The notes below the pieces were generated by a model. The model was not told where the DNA came from and made no database searches. It saw only the letters and a program-made list of their open reading frames with translations. From NCBI RefSeq assembly GCF_010015445.1, contig NC_053116.1, forward strand, positions 31,026,785 to 31,090,784: a DNA stretch of 64,000 nt, given 5' to 3'. A program made the translations under genes and the position numbers. Below are positions 33,594-45,433 of this stretch, piece after piece (position 1 is the first letter of the stretch; each line of letters starts with the position of its first letter). This DNA is from Perca fluviatilis (taxonomy: Eukaryota; Chordata; Actinopteri; Perciformes; Percidae).

Positions 33594-34370
33594 TCTGCAT
33601 GGTACTCGCTCTTTTTTGGTTTTCGATTAGCAAAAGTTGTCGATAGTACCTGGTACCTTTTTTAGGTACCCCCGCTGTCAATTTTCCAAGCGAGCTGAGC
33701 CGATACTAGATAGATAGATACTTTATTTGTCATTCTCACAACACGGGAGGATGAGGAGAACGAAATAAGAACTCAGGTCTCGGTGCCGACCAACTACTAT
33801 AGTGATTAATAAATAAATAAAAACATTTCTTCATAAGCCCTATCCTACTAAAAACAATTACAAAAATAAAATAATTAACAAAGACAGTTTCAGAATAGCA
33901 GCAAGTACGTAAAGTAAAGTGCAGTGCTATGACTCAAAGGCATGGCAGTGTGGAGGAGTTCATCAGTCTGACCGCATCTGGGTAGAAGCTGTTCTTCAGC
34001 CTGGTGGTCCTTGCCTGGATGCTACGCAGCCTTCTGCCTGAGGGGAGGTGGGAAAACAGTCCGTGTGCAGGTCTCTCTCTTAAAGGTGGAGTTAAAACAC
34101 TGCAGACAACTGATTGTGCATAAAGAATCGTAAAATAAAAAGGCAGAACTACATCATACTCTAAGGCGTACAATTGACAAAGTCCAGACTTTCCTCTGAT
34201 GAAAGGATCCAGCCAGTGTTGCGTTGAAGATGATGTTACAGAAGTTTAACACACGTTGCTATGGCAATCAGCTGAGAATCCCGCCTACAATGAGGGGGTA
34301 CTAGCCGCAGTGGAAAACGAAATGGAGAAAAGCACCTGGTACCAAAAGTCAGCTGAGTTGAGTCATGCTG
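33594..34370. mobile_element. DNA element of the GGTAC-CGAGCTGAGC type, split by a LINE
   Basis: The left part has TGGTACTCGCTCTTTTTTGG and CCAAGCGAGCTGAGCCGATA. The right part contains the inverse motif CACCTGGTACCAAAAGTCAG. A related copy is at 43625-43860. The LINE end at 33706-34110 interrupts it. Exact termini are not visible. Confidence 0.5.
33706..34110 (-). mobile_element. 3' end of a Rex/L2-like LINE with (GATA)n tail
   Basis: The minus strand encodes the end of a reverse transcriptase ORF: AHGLFSHLPSGRRLRSIQAR, then TTRLKNSFYPDAVRLMNSS and a stop. A 3' tail follows with AATGACAAATAAAGTATC and then TCTATCTATC. It is 5'-truncated and inserted into the DNA element around it. Confidence 0.75.
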
Positions 34371-35559
34371 AATTATGCAAATGAGGCAATATTGTTTGAG
34401 TTATGAATCCCATTTGAGCCATGTCCCCCAAAATCAAGATCAAGATAAAGTACTTATCTAGAGTCAATAAGTTGTGTTGGCCATGAAGTATAATGGTATT
34501 CTTCTTTAAATAAATAAGCAACAAGCCTCTCTATAAACTCTCTACCAACCTCCCCCCGCTAGGTAGGTACCATTTGATTTGAATGAACAAAAAACAAGAT
34601 TTATTCCGTCAGAGAAAAGTTAAAACCATCTGAATGGCGCTTGACTAATTTTTTCTGCCTAGTTTAATATGGAACCTCTTGAGTGACCCCCTTGTCTGTC
34701 CATGAAGGTTTCTAACATTTCCCTATTGCAATGAAATGTATACATGGCGGAAGTACGAATTAAGGCAGTAGATTCATACCAGGGGGAAACCACAAGCCAC
34801 CGGCTGAGGATTAGAGCATAAGCACTTCCAAGTTGTCACTTTATTTGGTCAAGTCATTCTGAGGCTGTATGATGTCAAAACAGCATTACATTTTAAACTA
34901 ATGCCCATTATCACTGCTTCAGCGTAGAGGTCCAATTTATTTAGTGACCGTTGGGTTAACTCAGGCTTTTTTAAGGACTTGAAAGACTATTTGGAAATTC
35001 AAATTCCTAATAACTCTAATATATTTTTTCATTCTTATTCTGCTCTTTCTGTACCTTAAATGTTAAAAACATAATTGGCAAGCACTTATTTGCATAGGTT
35101 GCATAATGAAAATTCACTTTTTTACATTGTGCTAACACAATGCAATGGGTAGATGGATACTGTACATGGTAACATGGTGCTCTCCTAGAACACAGACAAG
35201 CTCACGCATATTTTCTGTAAATGCTTTCAAGAATGTTAATTTGTTCATTTGTTCAAGTGTTCATTTCAAAGCGTTCCTAGACTGGAGGCCCCTGCCTTAA
35301 CATCGTGACTGAGACAAAGAAGAAAAAGAGAGCGAGGGAGAAGGTGGCAAGATGTAGGATACACACTAGAATTAAGCTATAAATGCCTGTAGGAACCGTG
35401 TAGGAGGGGAGAGAAGGAGAGAGGGAGAACAAGAGATAAAGGAGGTGGAGAGTGGCAGGCAGAGATAGAGGAGGGGAAAGCACATTAATATTATCTCCAT
35501 TATGAATATGATGGCTGTGGTGTGCTGGTGAACCAGGGGTAGCTAAAAGGAGCAGCCTG

Positions 35560-35569
35560 CACACACACA

Positions 35570-35616
<47 letters not shown>

Positions 35617-35620
35617 ACAC
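35560..35620. repeat. (AC)n microsatellite
   Basis: Nearly pure AC run with two interruptions (ACCC and AT). The Val/Cys-rich open frame on the minus strand is an artefact of it. Confidence 0.95.
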
Positions 35621-36371
35621 TGTTCTTTGCAGGGTGGAAAATCCTCTGAAACACAATTTAGAACAAGATGTGATACAAAAACTCTCCAATGAAACTGATA
35701 CTGATAAAAGTGTTTTAGGTGGATTAGCAGCTCCTTATAGGCATGAAAAATAATTAACTTAATTAATTAATCTGCTCACCCCTGTGTATAGTAAGTGGAA
35801 ACCCGGTTTAAAGTCACAGCCACCAAACAGGAAGCTTCTATTTCAATTGCATCTTAAGAATGTTTATGGTCTTGAAGAGCTCAGCATTCACAAGTGAATA
35901 CTGCAAACAGCAGACTGACACAAAGACAAAAGAAAAATGGAGGTTGGAGTCGTCATTTGTGTAAAGCTGTGTACTTGTTTAATTCCCATTGGACAATAAG
36001 ATATTGTCATATTAATAGATACAGATCTTACTATTCAGAGGAACTACTTTTGTTTGCTTGCACTAAGAGAACCTTTCTGTAATATGCCTTCAATATCAGG
36101 GGTCTAAGAATAGAGAGGGCTGTTCTTATTCTTTGTCACACAGCAACACCGTTCTAAATCCCTGCATTCACATATAACTCTGCTCTTAAAAGGTGCCCTG
36201 TGGAGTTTTCTTTTACAGACAAAAGTTGATGTTTACATTCAGTGTTACTAACCCAAACACAATTTGTGTATCCTCGAGGTCTAAAAGATTGTGTCAAGTG
36301 CACTTCCCTCCTCCTAAAACATTTCCGAAGCAGATTGGGGGAAATTGTTGTCTGTCTGAGTGTGATCTAGA

Positions 36372-36452
36372 CCTACTCTATCTGTAAAGTGTCCTGAGAT
36401 AACTTCCTGTTGTCATTTGACAATATAAATAAAATTGAATTGAATTGAATCG
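36372..36452 (+). mobile_element. LINE/SINE 3' tail with (ATTGA)n
   Basis: GTAAAGTGTCCTGAGATAAC, then ATATAAATAAAATTGAATTG, a common teleost retroposon 3' end. The upstream part is too diverged to classify. Confidence 0.6.
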
Positions 36453-36639
36453 GTTAATCTTGTAGGGACCAGCTTTTTGTCCACAAATAGAAGGTGACAC
36501 CCAACAACAAAATTCTGTTCTTTTCAATGTATTATGAGTTAATAGAAGTGTGGGTTGGGCTCATGGAAACAGATGTGAGATGTCAGCATGAGCACGGAGC
36601 TAACAGCTGGGAGTTTGCACTAGAGTGGGAAAAAGAGTG

Positions 36640-36795
36640 TTTCACCTCGAAGGTGTGACCACAACAGGGACAATAATAACCTGCAGCAGACACACTGAAG
36701 TGCCTTGCTTGAGGACACTTGACTGGCAGATGTGGTGGAAGCAGAGCGCTTGCCATTCAGTCCCCCGCACCTTCCACTAGAGGTTCGAGCCATTA
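36640..36795 (-). mobile_element. Possible degenerate SINE
   Basis: The minus strand contains CAAGTGTCCTCAAGCAAGGC, the kind of phrase found in the body of fish tRNA-derived SINEs (compare AAGTGTCCTTGGGCAAGATA in the SINE at 62325-62555), preceded by a tRNA-like GGTGCGGGGGACTGAA stretch. Box A and B are not convincing. Confidence 0.35.
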
Positions 36796-37364
36796 ATAAA
36801 CATGTAGTGTCTAAGCATGTTGAGATATTCAGCATTTGATCACAAGCTCTACTACTTATCAGCTTTATTGCTATCAGGATACTACAGCACCAGTGCATTT
36901 AATTTATTTCTCTGAGCAAGGGTGTGTGCATGAAGTCACCTCCCCTATCCCAGACACCCTGAGGTGGCCTAAATAGTTAATGCAAAGCAACTCCAATCAG
37001 CACAAAGCCAACTAAAGACAGAAATAAAAAACAAATCAAACTGCCAACAGGTGGCTCTGATTATAAAAAAAGGGGACACTTTTGGTTGAACAACAAGCAA
37101 GATGAGATGTTTACTGTCAGTTTTGAAGGACGTAAAGGGCACAATCTGCATTTGAGCGAGGGAAAGAGAAATCCAATTTCACTGTGTATACCGCAGTCGC
37201 ATTTTAATGTCAGGCATAAATGTACTCCAGCTGAATCATATCCAGAAGCAAACTGGATGTGAGATGAATGTTAAATTGGCTATAAGTAAAACTGTTCTTT
37301 TTCTAACTTCGTTCGGTGTTTCACTATGGGAATCAGACAGGTCGAACTGTGCTAGGGCCACGCC

Positions 37365-38412
37365 TAGGGCTGTGACGATAACCGCATCCCCGCAATACCG
37401 GCGGTGACGTGCCACTACCGCGGTCATGACATCATCACCGCCATCACCGCATATTTTTTTTTTTACCTTTAGCTCGCGTAACTTACAGGAGAACAGATAT
37501 TGTGTGATATGACATATAATGAAAGCAATAATCATTGTGTAGTTACCCTCATCGACTGTCTTCTATCCTACATTCAAGAGTTTATGGAGAGAAAAAAAAA
37601 TGCAAGTTGCCCGTCACTTCAGCTTTGCACATGAGGATGGACAGTCCATTGAGCTGAGGTGGACGTGGACACAGTAACGTTAACGCTGCAGTGGTTACCA
37701 TTGCACATTAGCCTAGCAGCTAGCGGAGTTTCCTTCTGCTTATGGCTTAATCCTGACAAAACCGAACGGTTGAATCTCAGCCTGCATGCACGTTTTGTAG
37801 CCTAAACAGAGCAGCTTATATCGGTTATCTTAGACAGAGCACTCTGCCTGCTCAGCTACTAAGACCGCTGTGCTGCGGAGCGTCTGCCCTTGGCATTGTC
37901 GGCAAACCTTTTTTTTTCTTTTTACTTTATTGACAATAGAGCTTTCAGAACTGTCTGTGGAATAGATCAACGGAGATGAGAGAAAGCAGAGTGGCCATAA
38001 ATGACAGCAAAACACAGTAAAGACTCTCACATTGAGCTGAAATGGAAACACTGTGCTATGGGTTAAGCCGATGTTTATCGGGGGGTAACGGCCATTCACT
38101 TTACCGGCGGTATTGACAACAGATAAAGCCACTGTGTCTTGAGAAGCTCAAGCTTGTTGTTTTATTGTTTACTTTACATCATCTTTGCTATCTCTTTTTC
38201 CTCTCGCTTTTCCTCACAGCAGCACTTATACGCTGCTCTCCGTTACCGCTTGCTCTCCACACGGGCACTGATGTCAATCACTTAAAGCCCCCTCTGCCAT
38301 TCTCACTCTAATTTACGCTACTCTTGTAAGGGGGTTGCGGTTAACCGCCATACCGCGGTGATATGTTGCTTCGTCACCGCGATAAGAAAAATACTATACC
38401 GTCACAGCCCTA
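37365..38412. mobile_element. hAT-like element inserted in the DIRS terminus, 8-bp target duplication
   Basis: The ends are TAGGGCTGTGACGATA and TACCGTCACAGCCCTA (inverted, one mismatch). GCCACGCC flanks it exactly on both sides (37357-37364 and 38413-38420). Removing it restores the DIRS inverted repeat (GGGCCACGCC joined to CCCTCATATAATCAC, as in the right copy). It contains CCGCGG/CCGGCGG-rich ends and no transposase I recognise. Confidence 0.9.
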
Positions 38413-38966
38413 GCCACGCCCCCTCATATAATCACAGTCGACCAGCTCCTTACAAATCATTCTCGCTTTCTTCCTGTAAAGAAACTATACTAAGCTCCCT
38501 CAGCGCTTCTGGGCTAGCTTGGTTAGTTATCTGCTAAACAGTTCAAAGACGGACCGTTTAGGACTACGTTGCCGAACGCAGTTCCCGACCCAGTCTAGAT
38601 TTGCTGAGTAAGTACTTCGCAAGAAGTTTTTACCTTATGGTTACACAGTTTGAAAGCAGTGTCTGCGTCAAGGCAAACTGCTCTTCTGTCGGCTAGTCGG
38701 TATTTGTTTATCGGTTGATTAGCTGTGTAACTCTTTTACCCTCTGGCTAACGCGTTACGGCGAGCTTCCCTGGGTTTGGTTAGCATTTGTTTGTTAGCCG
38801 GACCGGGTACCTGGAGTGAGCTAACGTGTTACAACGGGCTAACTCTTTCGGTACATGGTTAACATTAGCTAAACCCTGTGTGCTAAGCTTGCCGACAGGC
38901 TAACATGTCATAACGCGCCTGCTAAGGTTGTATATTTACGCCGTTTTTATTCCTTTCCGTGTCACC

Positions 38967-39508
38967 ATGTCCTTGGCAGCGCCCCCCGCCAAAGGGTCAG
39001 AACTGAAGGCTAGTGAGGCTGTATCCCGCCTGTGCTCCGTGTCATGTAGGGCATCCATCTCGGGCAGGGACGCTCAACCGATGTGCACAGCCTGCATGGG
39101 CGCTAAACATGCTCAGGCAGCGCTGGCAGACCCTCAGTCATGCACCCACTGTGCGTCAGTGCCAGAAAAGATACTGGAAAGGCGACTGAGGGTGCCGGTG
39201 GCCAACAGTCATGACGAAATCTGTGTGGTGAACGACCTTGTGCTGCGCTCCTCACGTGGTGCAGTGCAAGGCTCGCAGTCGCAGGCGAGAGGGCCTTGTG
39301 GCTGAACCTCTCGGGCCTGAGTGACACACAGAAAGCAGAGGTCCTGGACGCAACATACAACCCCACCAAAGGTCTGTTTGGTACAGCTCTAAAGAAAATA
39401 AGAGGGGCCAGCACCCTCAGAAAGCAGGATGGCAAAGCCTTTGACCTCTTCCTCGAACCCCCCAGCAGGGATAGAGAGGTGGCTTTGCTGCAGCAGCAGC
39501 GGAGGTAA
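38967..39508 (+). pseudogene. DIRS gag-like ORF, frameshifted
   Basis: Starts MSLAAPPAKGSELKASEAVS and has a Cys-rich part (CSVSCRASISG, CTACMGAKHAQAAL, CTHCASVPEKILERRLRV). Near 39300 the reading moves to another frame (WLNLSGLSDTQKAEVLDATY, later TLRKQDGKAFDLFLEP), typical for the gag-like protein of fish DIRS elements. Cys spacing suggests a zinc-binding segment. Confidence 0.75.
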
Positions 39509-39559
39509 AACACGGGGCCGCTTTGCTCTTGGCTTTAATCACTTCAAAGCGCGGTAATT

Positions 39560-40103
39560 GACTTACAGGCTTGGTCTATTTGCCCCCTACCTGTCTGCAG
39601 TTTGTCCCAGGGCTCTCTAAAGTCTGTTTGTGGCCCAACCCAGCCTTTGTGCCTAAGGTGGCGGAGTCAGCCTATAGGTGTTCTTCAGTGGAGCTCTTAG
39701 CTTTTCACCCGCCTCCTTTCTCCTCAGGAGAGGAGCAAAGACTTCACATGTTATGCCCTGTCCGGGCTCTGCACATGTATGTGAGTTGGACGGTTGGGTT
39801 CAGAAAAGCCGGATCAGCTGTTCGTGTCCGTAGCTCCCCCATAAGGGCAAGCCATGGATTGTGGAGGCCATATCATTGGCCTATGAGTGTAAAAGTTTGA
39901 AGGCTTCCCAGGGCCTGAGAGCTCATTCCACAAGGGGCATGGCCACTTCATGGGCCCTTTTCAGGGGTGTGTCATTGAAGGAAATTTGTGCGGCGGCAAG
40001 CTGGGCTACGCCTCACACTTTTGTGAGGTTTTACAGGCTGGATGTTTCCGGACCATCCTTTGCACAGGCTGTGCTGGAGGCTACGGCGCCGGGGTCAGTG
40101 TGA
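39560..40103 (+). pseudogene. DIRS tyrosine recombinase, disrupted C-terminal part
   Basis: Two overlapping frames (39571-39900 and 39861-40103) together give a tyrosine recombinase: CPVRALHMYVSWT in the first, then RAHSTRGMATSWALFRG with the HxxR motif and TFVRFYRLDV with the nucleophile Tyr in the second. Such an enzyme integrates DIRS DNA without target duplication. The frameshift near 39870 shows it is dead. Confidence 0.85.
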
Positions 40104-40762
40104 CTCTCGGTTCAATATGATTTTGGCTTCGGGAGATTCATGCAACCTGGGAGTGGTCTATATCTCCCATAGTGAAACACCGAACGAAGTTAGAAAAAGA
40201 ACTTTAGGTTACTTAACGTAACCCCGGTTCTTTGTTAACAGAGTGAGACACGGAAAGAAACCTATCTGGAATGATTTGTAAGGAGCTGGTCAACGGTGAT
40301 TATATGAGGGAGCGTGGCCCTAGCACAGGTCGACATGTCTGTCATGGACAGACGTGGTGTCATTGGAGCTTCCATAGTTGATCACGCCGAGGCGATTCCC
40401 ATAGTGAAACACCTCACTCTGTTACCAAAGAACCAGGGTTACGTTAAGTAACCTAAAGTTACTGCCTCGTAGCACAAAACGACCCTAATATATCTACACG
40501 GCTTTGAGAAAGGCCTCTGCTGTAATTAGTAAGCTTATTTGTCTCTTTAATGACATTTACAGGCCACCGTAGCTCAAAGGGACAGGAGAGGGGGTCAGAC
40601 ACTTGTGCTGCATTTCATGGGATTTCCTCTTGCAGTTACTTATTGTATCTGACAACACCGATCATTTAAGGTCAAATATTATATAACTACAGGTATAAGG
40701 AGAGTTGGTGTCCGTCTGCATGTCATCCCGTCAGTCTGTCTCTCTGTCCATGTAATCCTTAC

Positions 40763-40830
40763 CTACAGTCCTCTGCAGTGGCGAGCCACAGGAGGTTGGC
40801 CTCTCTCTGTATGAGTCTGATCCCCACCGC
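40763..40830 (-). CDS. Candidate exon of an unidentified gene
   Basis: A 68-bp stretch with a good acceptor (CTTCACAG before 40830) and a strong donor (AGGTAAGG after 40763) on the minus strand. Two of three frames are open: one reads AVGIRLIQREANLLWLATAE, another RWGSDSYRERPTSCGSPLQR. I recognise neither. No partner exon was found, and a (GT)n array lies next to it. It could be a chance pair of splice-like sites. Confidence 0.22.
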
Positions 40831-40934
40831 CTGTGAAGTCAAATGTTGACAGAGAATCACAAACCACATCAGAATACTAAAGAGGCCAGAGAGTGCCTTT
40901 ATGTGAAAGAGCAAGAGAGACAAAGAGAGCAGGG

Positions 40935-40935
<1 letters not shown>

Positions 40936-41013
<78 letters not shown>
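40936..41013. repeat. (GT)n microsatellite, about 39 units
   Basis: Pure GT run followed by CTCATATTCCTG. Open frames on both strands (CVCV and THTH) are artefacts. Confidence 0.97.
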
Positions 41014-41015
<2 letters not shown>

Positions 41016-41025
41016 CATATTCCTG

Positions 41026-41373
41026 CACTGTAAAAATGACAAGCTTGGCAAGTGCTTGTAATATGTAGCAAGAATTATCACCTTCACTTCTGGGTATTTT
41101 TATGAAACTATACTGCTGCTCATTCTCTTGAATATCACTAGTTTCACTTCAAATTACCTCTTTCAGGGACTAATCATAAAGTCTCCAGACAAAGAACTCC
41201 AAGACAGTATCTATTTTTTTCTATTTTTTTAAAGCAAATGTACTGAAACAATTCACATTATGCCAGGAGTCTGCAGTAGAGTGAGTTGATTGAAACTATC
41301 TTAAAATAAGGCTGATAAGAATTGATAGCAAATCAAATCTCTTGCCAAGCTTGTCTTTTTTTTTTTTGCAGTG
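41026..41373. mobile_element. MITE with CACTGTAAAAATGACAAGCTT ends
   Basis: CACTGTAAAAATGACAAGC at the left is inverted at the right (AAGCTTGTC, T-run, GCAGTG) apart from the length of the T-run. The inner sequence is AT-rich and noncoding. No clear target duplication. Confidence 0.72.
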
Positions 41374-41509
41374 CATGCCTATTATTCTTTTGTGCCTGGC
41401 AGAGCGAGTGTGCCCGTGTGAAGAAAGAGAATAGGAGAGTAAAGGAGATAGAGATGAATGGCCAGTGTTGACTATAGCGGCCGGCCTGCACGGCTCTGTG
41501 GTTTCCGAA

Positions 41510-43620
41510 GGGTGTCTTGGCCTTTCATGCAAATGAGCATTGCATCTTATCAGCTCTTCATGACACCCAAGTCCAAATAATGAATACTGGCAATAGTGGT
41601 CGGGTGCGCCTGGTTTGTTCTGTCAAGCACATTGAAACCTCTAGAATAAAAAGCACTAAGACGGAGTCGCAATGAGAGTCAGGCTTAATGAAGCGTGTGC
41701 ACCATCATCTGAAGAGATGTAATCTTTGTCCATAAGGATTTAGCATATATCAACAGTATTTTCAGTTCAGTTTCATTTTCTCCAGTGTAAATTTTTAAGG
41801 AACCCTCAAGTGAACGCTGCGATATGATCATGTGAATTACTAACAGCACATCATTAGACCAACTGAATATACTGTATGTCTAAGTTATTCCCTCTGTAAA
41901 TCTGATAATGATGAAGTGCTAATCATGCACACACGCACATCTGCTCTGCTGTAATTGCTGCATTCATACTTATTCATTTTATAAAATAAAGGGTGATTTG
42001 TCCATGTCTATTTTGAATATTAAAAATGGAGATAACCAGATTTTAAAAAATACAGTTGTCAGCACAACACTTTCCAGTTGAATTATGTATTGTTTATTTT
42101 TTTTGTTATTTAGGGAGACTCTAGTTCACAATATAATTAGCAGCTCATTTACATTTTACATTTTTCTGCTCACAGTCTAACAGGAATTTGAGCTGTTCTT
42201 GTCACAAGAGGACCTAGTTTACTGTGAACTACAGCAATCAGCATGTTTCTGCAGCAGAAAACACAACATAGCTGTGCCTGGAGACATTGTATCTGAGGGA
42301 ACCCTGATTTTCACCTTCAAGAGAACATCTCTTTGTTGTTGTTTTAGCAAAGATGTGTAAAATCAAAAATGATTAACCTTATTTATATTAGTGCACAAAC
42401 CAAGATTTTAGTAGTGGTGGCGACAGACTTAATGGGACAGGGACAGAGAGGGCATTACCCTCAAGGCCAACACCTTAGGACACCTGTTTAACAGAGCAGT
42501 CAGAAGTATCCATGGTAACTCAGGTTGAATGTAAGTATCTCCCCAAATACTAATTATAGTTGTGAGCTTAGCCTGCTGGCTAACTGACTTGTTGTCCTAC
42601 ATGCTTTTCTTGTTGACTCAAGTTTTAATGGAGATTTTTGTGTGATGCAGATTGATTAAGCTGAACATCACAGCAGTAAAAAAGACACCAGATGTGTGTC
42701 ATGGATTGAAAATATATTTCAGTAAAGACATTTTATCCACAGTGTGGACATAGTACAGAGCCTTTACTCTTAGTTGGTCTGATGAAGACACTTATGTCTT
42801 GTTTTTTTTCCTGCTGTTTAATCTTCAGCAACATCTTTTGCATTATCTTATAGAGAATGTCCTTTTTGTTGTGGTTTCTGTGTTCTGCTGTCTTCCTGCT
42901 GTAGTCATCCATTATGGCAATCATTTAACCTTAACCTTATCTTGAGATCACATTGATTTTCTTGCCGGTGTTATTGTTACTAAGTCAATGCCAGTGTCAT
43001 TTTTGGCGTGAGAGGATGTTTGTGTGTTTTCCCTCCCGGGCACCTCTTCTCCTGTGACATTATCCAAATTCAGGAGTTTGTTTACCGACAGAAGAAGCGT
43101 GGGTTTGAAAATGACTGAGTCATTGCTTTGCCCTGCTGATGAAGTGAGCAGATTGAAAATGGGAAGGTTAATGAGATTTTTACAAAGTGTCTGTCTAGCG
43201 GTTTGAACTCAGATTAAATTGACACACTCTGATTAAAATTAATTGACCTGTGAAATGAGTGTGTCCCTCAACAGTTAAGGATTGATGGGTATCGCAGAGG
43301 GGTCGAAAGGGAAGAAGACAGTGGTGAAAAAAAAGGAAAATGAACTTAGTTAGGATGGATGTAAAGGAGAAATATGTGGTAAGAAGACAGCTTATACGCC
43401 TGACTGATGATTAAAGAGGAGAGTACTCTGGCATGCAGTGCTGTGCATGATTTGAGCTAAACATCAGCATGCTAAATTACTCACAATGACTATGCTAACA
43501 GCCTTACTGTATGTTAAGCAGGCTTAGTGTTTTCCATGTTCACATCTTAGTTTAGTATGTTAGCATGCTGACATTATAACCTGATGGAGGTGCTGGAGGA
43601 AACGTCAGAGCTTCACTAAA
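41510..43620. other. Nonrepetitive AT-rich intergenic stretch, no gene seen
   Basis: Mostly single-copy-looking sequence without exon-like features. The part 41515-41660 (CATGCAAATGAGCATTGCAT and CCAAATAATGAATACTGG) is free of recognisable repeats and is a weak candidate for a conserved noncoding element. Confidence 0.4.
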
Positions 43621-43624
43621 GTCT

Positions 43625-43860
43625 ATTGGCGTTTTTCCATTACATGGTACCTGCTCGACTTGCCTCGACTCTACTCGCCTTTTTTGGTTTTCCATTATGA
43701 AAAAAAGTCCCTGGTACCTGCTAACACATTTTTTATCACTTTTAGTATCACGGTTTCCAAGCGAGCTGGGGAGTGGCAAGGCCAAGATTACTGATGCTAA
43801 TGGCGAGAAGAAGAAGCGTCAAACGTAATGCCAGCTCGCATTATTGCTAGCGACAGATGG
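43625..43860. mobile_element. DNA element fragment (GGTACCTGCTCGAC family)
   Basis: GCGTTTTTCCATTACATGG, then GGTACCTGCTCGACTTGCC, CGCCTTTTTTGGTTTTCC and CCAAGCGAGCTGGGG. It is related to the element at 33594-34370 and is probably one end of a nonautonomous transposon. Confidence 0.6.
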
Positions 43861-45389
43861 GGGTGTCCTGAACAAACCCGCCATATTTTATATTTTAATA
43901 TCACACTATAGTCTTCATAGGAATGAAATCATCTTTTTTCTTGTTATCATAATAGGCTTTTGACAGAACAGCTGACACTGACATATAAAGAAAGACTCAT
44001 TTATTCATTTGCAATTGTTGCTAAATCTCAAGATACTGTATTTTGTTGCCAAATTAGATCATATTTTTCATTAAAACTATGATTTTGAAAGTGACTACTC
44101 ACCACTAAGATTCACAATTTGTTTCTTCTACTGTTCTAGTAACTGACACTTGATAATGTAAATCCTTGGCTGGTAAAGCATTGTGGAGTCCACCTATACA
44201 TTATTCCCTTAACATTCAGTTTATGTGAGGATGAAACTGAATCTCGTCTCTCATTATTGTAACAGCCCTATGATTTCTTCCCTCAGGTAAAACCCATTTT
44301 CGCGTCCGAATGGCCCCTTTATTCAAAGAGTTGACTGCAGTTCATAGACTGCAGCGTTGGGCTAATTCACTTTCAGTTCAAAGTGATGGAAACTCTAATT
44401 GAACAACCATTAAGACAGTAATGAGAAAGCCACTTCAGGAATTAACCGAACAGAAACAGAGCCGGGTATTTATTCTATGGAGGGGAAACAGTTTGTCATA
44501 CTGCTGATCAAATGTTTATCAGAAAAACCTTAACTGCTTAATTACCCTATTCACTCAAAAATAGTGTCCCTGTAAAGACACAAGGCCAGATAGGAAGTCT
44601 AAAGATGCTACAAACCTTGCTGGGAGCAGGGATATAAAAATCAATGTTCCTAGCATTTGGCAATGACATGCCTCACAAACATAACAAGGATGCTGATGGT
44701 AATAGTGAGAGTCCAATGAGTGGGCATTATAGCTGCAAGGCCATAAATGAGGTCTGGCGAATAGATGGCATTACAGAGAGAATGTCATGCTTGGAAAGAC
44801 TTCATTGTGTGTTTCATAAAGGGATGTACTGCTTGACTGGCAAAGGTTCAGAGAGGTTACTGTGATACAGCAGAGATGTGACTGAAAGGGCCCCAAACAA
44901 CTCCAGAGTTCTTGATCTGTTCTACAAAGTCTGCTTTTATGTCTTTGTATATTTTGCAAAGTGGATGTGCGCACCACTTTCAAGGTACTAATTGAACGTC
45001 TGAATATAAGGCAGGGGCACAACAAGTACACAAAGTGTAAAAAACAATGTGGAACGACTCAGAAAATCTGAAAACTGTACCATTTTGCCCCTCTAATTAT
45101 GACTTGTGATGCATTATTATTATAAACAATTTATTAATTTATTTTATAAGCTATTTTTGGTTTGATTTGAAGAAACAAAACTAAACACAACATTGACATA
45201 CTGTTCCTTCTTGTGGTGGCTGATTGAGAGCCACCAAAAGATTGATATATTTATCAATGTAGATTGATATTGACCATAGAAATGACATCAGGCGCAATAT
45301 TTCTACAACTAGAAAATGGGACTCTTCGTCATGGCGTGTGATTTCCTCTACATTGGGGGTCATGAGGAAGGTCAAGAACCACATGCCCA

Positions 45390-45433
<44 letters not shown>

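Larger units (their letters stand above)
37294..40461 (+). mobile_element. DIRS-like tyrosine-recombinase retroelement, internally deleted
   Basis: The left part (TTCTAACTTCGTTCGGTGTT, then GTGCTAGGGCCACGCC, then CCAGCTCCTTACAAATCATT) returns inverted near the right end (40170-40330), and a further stretch (GGTTACTTAACGTAACC) is itself inverted at 40420-40455. This layout of inverted termini plus internal complementary region is that of DIRS elements. It holds a gag-like frame and a tyrosine recombinase, but reverse transcriptase and RNase H are missing between about 39508 and 39560. A hAT-like element (37365-38412) splits the left terminus. Confidence 0.87.

Noticed and set aside
35277..35654. 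Open frame with CVCV repeats
   Set aside because: Produced by the AC microsatellite; the same holds for frames at 40759-41087, 45181-45531, 59212-59540 and 61795-62176.
38928..39305. Host gene with a Cys-rich domain
   Set aside because: It lies between DIRS inverted repeats and reads as the DIRS gag-like protein.
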